A stretch of 40,117 bases of DNA from UBA7446 sp964014735 (GTDB taxonomy: Bacteria > Bacteroidota > Bacteroidia > Flavobacteriales > Flavobacteriaceae), in the NCBI GenBank assembly GCA_964014735.1, contig CAXHBH010000013.1:1-40117 (forward strand). The letters run 5' to 3'. Under the pieces are notes generated by a model. That model was not told the DNA's origin, ran no database searches, and was given only the letters and a program-made list of their open reading frames with translations. The position numbers were made by a program, and so were the translations under genes. Shown here piece after piece: positions 33,659-40,117 of this stretch (the first letter of the stretch is position 1; the number at the start of each line of letters is the position of its first letter).

Positions 33659-34837
33659 ATGAAAAAAGACCAGTTTAAATCTCCCGATCACTATGACCTA
33701 GACCTTTTATTGACTGACGAACAGTTAATGGTTAGATCTTCTGTTAGAGATTGGGTTAAGGTAAATGTATCTCCAATAATTGAAGATGCAGTATTAATGG
33801 AAAATTTTCCCAAAGAATTTATTAAAGGGCTTGCAAATATTGGGGCTTTTGGTAGTTTTTTGCCTGCAAAATATGGGGGATCGGGCTTAGATTTTATATC
33901 ATATGGATTAATGATGCAGGAACTTGAGCGTGGTGATTCATCCTTACGAGTTTTAAGTTCAATTCAGACGTCATTGGTGATGAATTCAATTTATAAGTAT
34001 GGTTCTGAAGATCAAAAAATTAAATACCTTATACCTCTATCAAAAGGAGAATTGATAGGATCTTTTGGCATGACCGAGCCTGACCATGGTTCTGACCCAA
34101 AATCAATGAAAACTAAATTCGTTGAAAAAGACGATTATTTTTTAATAAATGGATCAAAAATGTGGATTGGACATGCTCCCATTTGTGACATGGCTGTGGT
34201 ATGGGCTAAGGGCGAAAACGATGAAATAGCTGGTTTTATTATTGATAGAAATACTCCTGGTTTTTCTACTTCAAAAATTTCAAATAAATGGTCTTACAGA
34301 GCTTCGGAAACTGGAGAGCTAATACTTGACAACATAAAACTACCAAAAGATAAATTATTAAATCATTCAAAGAAATTTAAAAATCTTTTTGAATGCTTGA
34401 ATATTGCTAGATATGGTGTGTCATGGGGTTCATTGGGAATTGCTATGGATTGTTATGATGCAGCACTTAACTATTCATTTGAAAGAGAACAATTTGGAAA
34501 AAAAATTGCATCTTTTCAATTAATACAAAAAAAACTATCTGATATGTTAACAGAAATAACTAAAGCTCAAATTTTAGTGTGGCGATTGGGGGTTTTAATG
34601 AACGAAAACAAAGCTACGTTTGAGCAAATTTCAATGGCGAAAAGATCAAATGTTAAAATGGCTTCAAATATTGCCAGAGAATCAAGATCAATATTAGCCG
34701 GTATGGGTATTACAAGTGAATATCCAGTTATGAGACATTTAATGAATATTGAAACTCTAGTAACGTATCTTGGGACTGAGGAGATTCACACACTCATAAC
34801 GGGTAGAAAAATAACTGGAATATCTGCTTTCGCTTAA
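33659..34837 (+). CDS. Acyl-CoA dehydrogenase family protein, glutaryl-CoA-dehydrogenase-like, catalytic Glu position is Leu
   Basis: 392 residues covering all three ACAD domains, with the closest resemblance to glutaryl-CoA dehydrogenase: LERGDSSLRVLSSIQTSLVM, FGMTEPDHGSDPKSM (FAD/substrate loop), WIGHAPICDMAVVWAK, ARYGVSWGSLGIA, QLIQKKLSDMLTEITKAQ and a C-terminal ETLVTYLGTEEIHTLITGRK. In GCDH the catalytic base is the Glu of the T-Y-E-G-T motif; here the codon at 371 is CTT (Leu). The alternative base position used by isovaleryl-CoA dehydrogenase aligns to Ala in NIARYG, so no replacement is visible. It may be inactive as a dehydrogenase or have another chemistry. It is 17 bp after the DUF6607-like gene. 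Confidence 0.88.
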   Translation: MKKDQFKSPDHYDLDLLLTDEQLMVRSSVRDWVKVNVSPIIEDAVLMENFPKEFIKGLANIGAFGSFLPAKYGGSGLDFISYGLMMQELERGDSSLRVLSSIQTSLVMNSIYKYGSEDQKIKYLIPLSKGELIGSFGMTEPDHGSDPKSMKTKFVEKDDYFLINGSKMWIGHAPICDMAVVWAKGENDEIAGFIIDRNTPGFSTSKISNKWSYRASETGELILDNIKLPKDKLLNHSKKFKNLFECLNIARYGVSWGSLGIAMDCYDAALNYSFEREQFGKKIASFQLIQKKLSDMLTEITKAQILVWRLGVLMNENKATFEQISMAKRSNVKMASNIARESRSILAGMGITSEYPVMRHLMNIETLVTYLGTEEIHTLITGRKITGISAFA

Positions 34838-35059
34838 AGATTTTGGATCTGTAAAAACTTGATTTTACATCGTTTTATTCTATACTATTTAGGTGCTGGA
34901 CTTTCTTTTCGATCAAAGACTTAAATAACTTTCAAAAGGCGGTTAATTCGTTCGATATTTCCAGAAAAACCTCAATTTCAGTAGAAAAAAGTTCGAACCG
35001 CTGATATTAACCCTATTTTACATAAAATAGCCCAATTTAACAGAGTAAAACATGAAAAC

Positions 35060-35095
35060 AAAAAAGGGACAAATCTCAAAAACAAGAATTGTCCC
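35060..35095 (-). terminator. Intrinsic terminator pointing leftward, no gene attached
   Basis: GGGACAA pairs with TTGTCCC, extended by TCT/AGA after one mismatch. On the minus strand the hairpin runs into TTTTTTG and TTTT, a proper T-tract. But the gene to its right (35548) is on the plus strand, so the leftward transcript it would end no longer exists, or is an unannotated RNA from 35100-35547. Confidence 0.6.
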
Positions 35096-35100
35096 GGTGT

Positions 35101-35126
35101 GTAGTCCCAATTGATCTGTTTTCGAA
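35101..35126. repeat. Imperfect direct repeat, copy B
   Basis: GTAGTCCCAATTGATCTG and onward; differs from copy A (28682) at three positions, all transitions. Like copy A it sits just right of a hairpin. Confidence 0.6.
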
Positions 35127-35547
35127 ACAAAACTTGGAATCTTTAGATTATTTTCATTGGCTTAATTGAAAAAAAATATCCCCAAAAACAATAAATTATT
35201 TTTGAGGATAATCGTAGAGCAAACATAAAAAATATCGAACTCAATTGCGGAAAGCTTAGCTCAATTCTCAAAATATTTGGCAAATAAATATTTTAAACAA
35301 GATACCCTGAAAAAAACACCTATAACGATTGAAATTATTTTTGGGAACAAATTTTGACCCAAATCTTTGGGAATATAATAATACATATTTTCGGTTTTTT
35401 TAAATTAAATTCCATTATTGTCAGGTTCTTTTATACATATCAAAAGAAAACGTAATCTTATTGCTGGTTGTATTGTAATTTTTTAAGCTGATGAATAACC
35501 AAAAAAATAACCTTACTTTTCACATAAATGGATAAATATCTCTTGAA

Positions 35548-36747
35548 ATGATGAACAAAAATCTTTTAGAAAAAAAAATGTCTTTTGTGTTTTCTGTTGC
35601 TGTATTCATTTTTGCTCTTTTACCGTTGAATTTACGAGCTCAAGAATTAATAGATTTGATTATTGAGGCTTTTAAAGAAACAGAAATTGCAAGAGCGAAA
35701 ATATATTTGAGTTCAATTCCTGTTACTGTTATTGATGCACATTGTGAGCGCAGTGCTGGAGGGTTACATGATTATTATTCTGAAGGAGATTATTGGTGGC
35801 CAAACCCAGAAAATCCGGAAGGCGCTTATCAACAACGTGATGGGCAAACAAACCCAAATAATTTCACGTCACATCGACATGCAATGATCAGACTGAGTGA
35901 GATTACCGCTACATTAACCTCTGCTTGGTTGCTTACAAATGAAAATATTTATGCAGATAAGGCAGTGGAACATTTAAATGCATGGTTTGTGGATACTAAA
36001 ACTAAAATGAATCCAAATATGCTCTATGCGCAAGCAATTTCCGGAAAAGTTACAGGTCGTGGCATCGGTTTGATAGATGCTTACCATTTTGTAGAAGTTG
36101 CTAGATCTGTAAAAGTACTTTCTGATAAGGAAGGTATTTCATCTGAACAATCTGATAAAATCAAAGTATGGTTTAGTGAATTTTTAACATGGATGACTAC
36201 TCACGAGTATGGAATTTCAGAAATGAATTCGGGGAACAATCATGGAACTAGTTGGGCTGCAACCGCAGCTTCAGTTGCAATATTAGTTGACAATGTAGAA
36301 ATCAAGAAATTGTGCATAGATCGGTTTAAGAATATACTACTTCCAAACCAAATGGCTACTGATGGCAGTTTTCCACTTGAATTAAAAAGAACCAAGCCAT
36401 ATGGATATTCTCTATTTAACATTGATGCATTTTTCAATTTGGCACAAATCTTATCTACTCCAGAAGACAATTTATTTGAGTATGAAACCAATGAGGGAAA
36501 ATCTTTAAAAAAGGGGCTAGAATATATATACCCATATATAAAAGATAAGACGATATGGCCATTCGCTAAAGATATTTATATTTGGAATGAATGGCCTGTT
36601 TGTCATCCTTTTTTAATATTTGGTGCGTTAGCATATAATAATTTAAATTACATCGAAGCTTACCTTGAATTACCCGCATACCCTATTCATTCCGAAGTTG
36701 TAAGGAATTTACCAGTCAGACATCCAATAATCTGGTTATTAGATTAA
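35548..36747 (+). CDS. Secreted alginate-lyase-superfamily protein (PF05426 type)
   Basis: 399 residues with a signal peptide (VFIFALLPLNLRAQ). Alternative in-frame starts are the second Met (35551) and Met11 (35578). The (alpha/alpha) toroid of the alginate lyase superfamily is shown by GDYWWPNPENPEG (80-92), RDGQTNPNNFTSHRHAM, HLNAWFVDTKTKMNPNM, GRGIGLIDAYHF, NNHGTSW (230-236, with His232 a likely catalytic residue) and a following DGSFPLELKRTKPYGYSLFN. PL5 alginate lyases share this domain, and other uronate lyases (for example PL38) are related, so the substrate is not fixed. The sulfatases that follow point to a sulfated uronic-acid polysaccharide. Confidence 0.85.
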   Translation: MMNKNLLEKKMSFVFSVAVFIFALLPLNLRAQELIDLIIEAFKETEIARAKIYLSSIPVTVIDAHCERSAGGLHDYYSEGDYWWPNPENPEGAYQQRDGQTNPNNFTSHRHAMIRLSEITATLTSAWLLTNENIYADKAVEHLNAWFVDTKTKMNPNMLYAQAISGKVTGRGIGLIDAYHFVEVARSVKVLSDKEGISSEQSDKIKVWFSEFLTWMTTHEYGISEMNSGNNHGTSWAATAASVAILVDNVEIKKLCIDRFKNILLPNQMATDGSFPLELKRTKPYGYSLFNIDAFFNLAQILSTPEDNLFEYETNEGKSLKKGLEYIYPYIKDKTIWPFAKDIYIWNEWPVCHPFLIFGALAYNNLNYIEAYLELPAYPIHSEVVRNLPVRHPIIWLLD

Positions 36748-36762
36748 TATAAAGATTTGTTC

Positions 36763-36951
36763 ATGGTGGTTATAAAAAATAGTATACTTGGATTGGTGAT
36801 TTTTTCAATAACATTAGTTCAACAAGTTATTCCTCAAACGGTAAGGCCAAATGTTATAGTTTGGGTAGCAAACGAAAACATAACTAACGATATTAAAATT
36901 AATGAAAAATACAATCATAGTTTTATTTATATTTTATCTATTTGGATGTAG
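36763..36951 (+). pseudogene. Sulfatase N-terminal remnant
   Basis: A 62-codon frame that starts with a good signal peptide (ILGLVIFSITLVQQVIPQ) followed by TVRPNVIVWVANENI. This resembles the first strand of S1 sulfatases (R-P-N-x-x-x-x-x-D-D/E-D), but the metal-binding acidic pair is lost and the frame ends soon after, within the next sulfatase gene (ATG 36902). The likely reading is the stub of a deleted sulfatase gene. A real small secreted protein cannot be excluded. Confidence 0.5.
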
Positions 36952-38377
36952 TAATAGACAGGCTAATTCACAAATAGAAGAAAGTAAACCTAATATACTA
37001 TTCATAGCAGTAGATGATCTAAATGATTGGATTGGTGTTATGAAAGGACACCCTAATGCAAAAACACCAAATTTGGATAAGCTTGCAAAAAGAGGTGTGC
37101 TCTTCACTAATGCACATTGTCAAGCACCATTATGTGGTCCATCAAGAACTTCAGTTATGACGGGGCTTAGGCCATCAAGTACTGGTATTTATGGAATGAT
37201 CAAAGATGATCTCATTAAAAATAATAATGAAGTGACTAAAGATATTATTTTCTTGCCTGAATATTTCAAAAACCATGGCTACCATACTATGGGGATAGGT
37301 AAACTATTTCATACCCATGCTCCGAAGGGGGTTTTTGACGAGTCTGGAGGAAGAGTAAAGGGTTTTGGTCCATTACCTAAAGAACGTTTTGTATGGGATG
37401 GGGATGGTACAAAAACTAAAAACTATGGAAGTACCAGTACCGATTGGGGCGCATTTCCTGAAGCAGACTCATTGATGCCTGATTATAAATCTACCCAGTG
37501 GGCCATAGAAAGATTAGGAAGAGCTTATAAAAAACCATTCTTTATGGGTATTGGTTATTTGAGGCCACACGTGCCTTTATACGTCCCACAAAAATGGTTT
37601 GATATGCATCCTATTGAAAGTATTGTAACACCGCCGTATAAAGCCGATGATTTTTCAGATATTCCAGATGTTGGTTTAAAAATTAATGATTTACCTATGA
37701 TGCCGTCTACACAATGGGCTATTGAGAACGGCGAATGGAAAAAAATCATTCAGGCATACCTCGCCTGTATCAGCTTTGTAGATCATCAGGTCGGGGATGT
37801 CATAAAAGCATTGGAAAGCAGTGAACACGCTAATAATACCATTGTACTTTTGTGGTCTGATCATGGGTATAGAATGGGAGAAAAAAACACCTTTGCCAAA
37901 CATTGTCTGTGGGAAGAGGCTACAAATGCTCCCCTAATGATCTCTGGACTTGATTTACCCAAAGACAAGGACATTGACATGCCAGTTGAGATGTTATCCA
38001 TATACCCAACCTTACTAGAATTATGTGGTTTGCCTCCCTATAACAGAAATGAAGGAGAAAGTTTGGTAAAATATATACGGCAAAATGTACATTATAAAAG
38101 AGCTGTAGCCATAACAACTTTCGGGATGCAAAATCACAGTATTCGCAGTGAAAATTATCGATATATTCAATACGAAGATGGCAGCGAGGAGCTGTACGAT
38201 CACAAAAAAGATCCTAATGAATGGTACAATCTGGCTTCATTGGAAGAGTTCAAATCCATTAAAGAGGAATTAAAAGCCTTTTTACCAACCGTAAATGTAA
38301 AATGGACAACGCATTCATCATACAAATTTCAACCCTATTTTGTAGAACAAAAAGAAAGAATGCTTAAAAATAATTAG
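36902..38377 (+). CDS. S1-family sulfatase lipoprotein (iduronate-2-sulfatase-like)
   Basis: 491 residues. Lipobox YLFGC (Cys16). The metal-binding start is KPNILFIAVDDLNDW (Asp38-Asp39), and the formylglycine motif is C78-G-P-S-R82 in APLCGPSRTSVMTGLRPS. Further S1 blocks are MGIGKLFH, FFMGIGYLRPHVPLYVPQ and VLLWSDHGYRMGEKNTFAKH. The overall pattern is that of iduronate-2-sulfatase-type enzymes (S1_7 and close subfamilies). It needs activation by an anaerobic sulfatase-maturing enzyme, not encoded here. It probably removes sulfate from a uronate-containing glycan together with the lyase-like protein upstream. Confidence 0.92.
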   Translation: MKNTIIVLFIFYLFGCSNRQANSQIEESKPNILFIAVDDLNDWIGVMKGHPNAKTPNLDKLAKRGVLFTNAHCQAPLCGPSRTSVMTGLRPSSTGIYGMIKDDLIKNNNEVTKDIIFLPEYFKNHGYHTMGIGKLFHTHAPKGVFDESGGRVKGFGPLPKERFVWDGDGTKTKNYGSTSTDWGAFPEADSLMPDYKSTQWAIERLGRAYKKPFFMGIGYLRPHVPLYVPQKWFDMHPIESIVTPPYKADDFSDIPDVGLKINDLPMMPSTQWAIENGEWKKIIQAYLACISFVDHQVGDVIKALESSEHANNTIVLLWSDHGYRMGEKNTFAKHCLWEEATNAPLMISGLDLPKDKDIDMPVEMLSIYPTLLELCGLPPYNRNEGESLVKYIRQNVHYKRAVAITTFGMQNHSIRSENYRYIQYEDGSEELYDHKKDPNEWYNLASLEEFKSIKEELKAFLPTVNVKWTTHSSYKFQPYFVEQKERMLKNN

Positions 38378-38469
38378 AAATAAAACGGGCTTTATGTGAG
38401 GACTTAGTTCCCATAATCAATACATGGATTAATTAAATAATTTATTTTTAAGGTGGTTTTTGGAGGTGC

Positions 38470-39960
38470 TTAATCAATTTCTTTAAAGGCGTGGTCATGA
38501 TTAGTGCCTTGTATTCGTTCAGCCACTTTTTCAGCAAGAAAAGCTATGGTTTCAGTATATTCAATATTATCAATTAAATTTTTGGTTTCGTTGGGATCTT
38601 TTTGGCGATCAAAAAATTCTTTACCAACTTTTTCACCTGAACTCATTTTAATCCATTCTACATAATTATATCTTGCTGTTTTGGCAGCATACCCCATTAT
38701 GGTTTTACTGTAATCTTGTCTTTTAATAGGCCAGATGCTAAATACTACTCTTTCTTTTTGATTATCAGGTTTGTTAAGTAACGTGACTATAGTTTGCCCA
38801 TCTAAATGATTAGGTTTTTGCATTCCATTGAGTTCTACAAGAGTAGGGTATATGTCAAGTGCAGCCACAGGGGTTTTTGAAACACTATCTTGTTTTCCTT
38901 CTGGAATACTGAATATGAGCGGAATATTGGTGTCAAGGTGCATATTAGTCCATTTACACCATGAGTTATAGTCACCAAGTTTGTAGCCGTGATCGCCCCA
39001 TAATACTATAATGGTTTTGTCCCTAATGCCCAAGGTTTCTAGCTTGTCGAGGAGTTTCCCTACTTGTGCATCGGCGTATGATACACAAGCATAGTATGCT
39101 CTACGAAGTTTCAAAGCCATATTGTCATCAATTTCATCATACAATTCTGGCACTCCATAGTAGTTTTTCAGTTCCCCACCCGTCCTGATAGCTTTATTAT
39201 ATCCATTTCTAGGGCGTTCTTTTATGTCTGTTAGTTTGATAGTTGAAGCTGGATACATATCCCAATATTTTTTTGGAGCAGTGAATGGAAGGTGTGGTTT
39301 AGATAAGCCAACCGACAAAAAAAATGGAGCGTCATCTTTGCTTAATTCTTCCATTTTTTTCAGTGCATTGTGCGTATTCAAACCGTCTTTGTAAATTGTG
39401 TCATTAACAGGCGCAAATTCGTAAGCGGGCCCCCTATTATATTTAGTGTTTAGCGCAATTTTTTCAATAGCTTCTGGCGTCACATACCCTCTGCCTGTCC
39501 ATGTTCCTTTAGGTTTCATTTCGTTGTTGCCAAACTGTTCTTTGGTATCAATTTTATGGTGATATATTTTACCACATGACGCAATGTTATATCCATTTTG
39601 TTGAAAATACTTATTTAGTGTTAATGCGTCTGGCAAAACATCATTTACAGCTAGGCCTGTATAGATACCGTATTTTTCAGGGCTTATCCCTGTCATAATG
39701 GATGCTCTCGATGCCATGCAAATGGCTTGTTGAACATGTGCATTTTCAAATCTAACGCCTTGGGCAGCTAATCGATCAATGTTTGGTGATTTTATGTGAC
39801 TTGCCCCATAACAATTTAGTTCAGTACGGAGGTCATCAATTGAAATAAACAGAATATTGTAAAGCACATTTTTTTTGGCATTTGATGGGCTTATTTGCCC
39901 CTGACAAACTACAACCGATGCTAAAAGTATAAAGCTGAAAAAAGATGTTTTATAAAACAT
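38470..39960 (-). CDS. S1-family sulfatase, iduronate-2-sulfatase-like, CxASR-type motif
   Basis: 496 residues with an N-terminal signal peptide (FFSFILLASVVVCQGQ). NILFISIDDLRTELNCYG gives the first metal ligands (Asp42-Asp43). The formylglycine motif is C81-M-A-S-R85, with Ala in place of the more usual Pro; maturation enzymes accept C-x-A/P-S-R. Other blocks are GKIYHHK, FFLSVGLSKPHLPFTAPKKY, IVLWGDHGYKLGDYNSWCKW and PKTARYNYVEW-like C-terminal residues (AKTARYNYVEW). It is related to the sulfatase at 36902, and the two converge across 92 bp. Its own promoter is at 39977-39984, so it can be expressed apart from the lyase-like gene. Confidence 0.92.
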   Translation of the reverse strand: MFYKTSFFSFILLASVVVCQGQISPSNAKKNVLYNILFISIDDLRTELNCYGASHIKSPNIDRLAAQGVRFENAHVQQAICMASRASIMTGISPEKYGIYTGLAVNDVLPDALTLNKYFQQNGYNIASCGKIYHHKIDTKEQFGNNEMKPKGTWTGRGYVTPEAIEKIALNTKYNRGPAYEFAPVNDTIYKDGLNTHNALKKMEELSKDDAPFFLSVGLSKPHLPFTAPKKYWDMYPASTIKLTDIKERPRNGYNKAIRTGGELKNYYGVPELYDEIDDNMALKLRRAYYACVSYADAQVGKLLDKLETLGIRDKTIIVLWGDHGYKLGDYNSWCKWTNMHLDTNIPLIFSIPEGKQDSVSKTPVAALDIYPTLVELNGMQKPNHLDGQTIVTLLNKPDNQKERVVFSIWPIKRQDYSKTIMGYAAKTARYNYVEWIKMSSGEKVGKEFFDRQKDPNETKNLIDNIEYTETIAFLAEKVAERIQGTNHDHAFKEID

Positions 39961-39976
39961 ATTGTTTAATTCTATT

Positions 39977-39984
39977 CAAATTTA
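39977..39984 (-). promoter_or_regulatory. -7 promoter box of the second sulfatase (TAAATTTG)
   Basis: The minus-strand TAAATTTG fits TAnnTTTG and ends 16 bp before the sulfatase ATG. No TGCAG operator is present in the 157 bp upstream that remain in the window, so this locus is not in the same regulon as the mannosidases. Confidence 0.5.
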
Positions 39985-40117
39985 TTAATCCTATTCTTCA
40001 AATGAATACATTTTTGGGTTAAAAAAAGTCCAGTACTGCTAGTCACACTAAATCCAAAAAGAAATTTGTATAATTTTGATTATTATTACGAATTTATTAT
40101 AAAAACCTAATTTATTA

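Larger units (their letters stand above)
34838..35547. other. 710-bp gene-free, hairpin-rich interval
   Basis: No convincing coding sequence on either strand. It holds an AT-rich 7-bp stem just after the dehydrogenase stop (34850-34869), GCGGTT (34939-34944) facing AACCGC (34996-35001), a near-perfect CTATTTTA/TAAAATAG dyad (35013-35030), the GGGACAA/TTGTCCC hairpin (35066-35095), repeat copy B (35101-35126), and TTTGGG/CCCAAA (35340-35363). The mixture suggests the decayed remains of a mobile element or lost gene. I see no TAnnTTTG box close to the alginate-lyase-like gene that follows. Confidence 0.5.

Noticed and set aside
38470..39960. Second sulfatase as an inactive enzyme because its motif is CMASR
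   Set aside because: Ala in the third position is an accepted variant of the formylglycine motif, and the metal-binding and downstream blocks are intact.
1..40117. CRISPR array, tRNA/rRNA genes, intact transposase
   Set aside because: Looked for on both strands; no regular spaced repeats, no conserved RNA gene sequence and no transposase-like coding region was seen.

Overview
The window comes from a member of the Bacteroidota, most likely a marine-type flavobacterium. The DNA is AT-rich. It carries a SusC/SusD outer-membrane glycan importer, lipoprotein glycoside hydrolases, two formylglycine-type sulfatases and a HmuY/TonB haem-uptake pair. Many promoters look like TAnnTTTG, the Bacteroidota -7 element, and Shine-Dalgarno sequences are mostly absent. 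No rRNA, tRNA, CRISPR array or intact insertion sequence was seen.

Region 1 (1-27.6 kb) is a polysaccharide utilisation locus (PUL) whose enzymes fit the trimming of N-glycans, the high-mannose type and/or the core. After a 5'-truncated serine hydrolase come a GH125 exo-alpha-1,6-mannosidase, a membrane-anchored GH20 beta-hexosaminidase and a NagB/PIG-L fusion that feeds GlcNAc into glycolysis. A DeoR-type repressor diverges from the fusion. Next on the plus strand are a TPR/transmembrane/LuxR-type sensor-regulator, SusC and SusD. A five-gene minus-strand operon follows: GH92 alpha-mannosidase, sialate O-acetylesterase, FucP-like permease, CutC and GH2 beta-mannosidase. Diverging from it are a second FucP-like permease and a DUF4212/sodium:solute symporter pair that resembles acetate transporters. 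Together these would import and strip alpha-mannose, beta-mannose, beta-GlcNAc and O-acetyl groups. No endoglycosidase or PNGase is in view.

The main new observation is a shared operator with core TGCAGTCAAAwTGCAG. It lies upstream of susC (9764-9779), GH125 (2412-2427) and GH92 (24229-24244), always in the direction of the gene. It sits 34, 45 and 34 bp before a TAnnTTTG box, so the one difference is 11 bp, one helical turn. GH20, NagB and the DeoR gene lack it. This suggests two layers of control: an operator regulon for the mannose part and a separate DeoR circuit for GlcNAc.

Region 2 (27.6-34.8 kb) is a metal and haem block, very AT-rich. A Fur-family regulator and a MerC-like membrane protein share a divergent promoter that carries a perfect 21-bp palindrome. 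Beyond a hairpin lie a GNAT acetyltransferase, a flavodoxin, a TonB receptor with a HmuY lipoprotein, a DUF6607-like exported protein and a glutaryl-CoA-dehydrogenase-like protein whose catalytic glutamate position is Leu. A 26-bp imperfect direct repeat, each copy next to a hairpin, flanks the block from GNAT to the dehydrogenase.

Region 3 (34.8-40.1 kb) starts with 710 bp of gene-free, hairpin-rich sequence. It continues with a secreted alginate-lyase-superfamily protein, the stub of a lost sulfatase, and two convergent S1-type sulfatases. This looks like part of a second locus, aimed at a sulfated uronate-containing polysaccharide.
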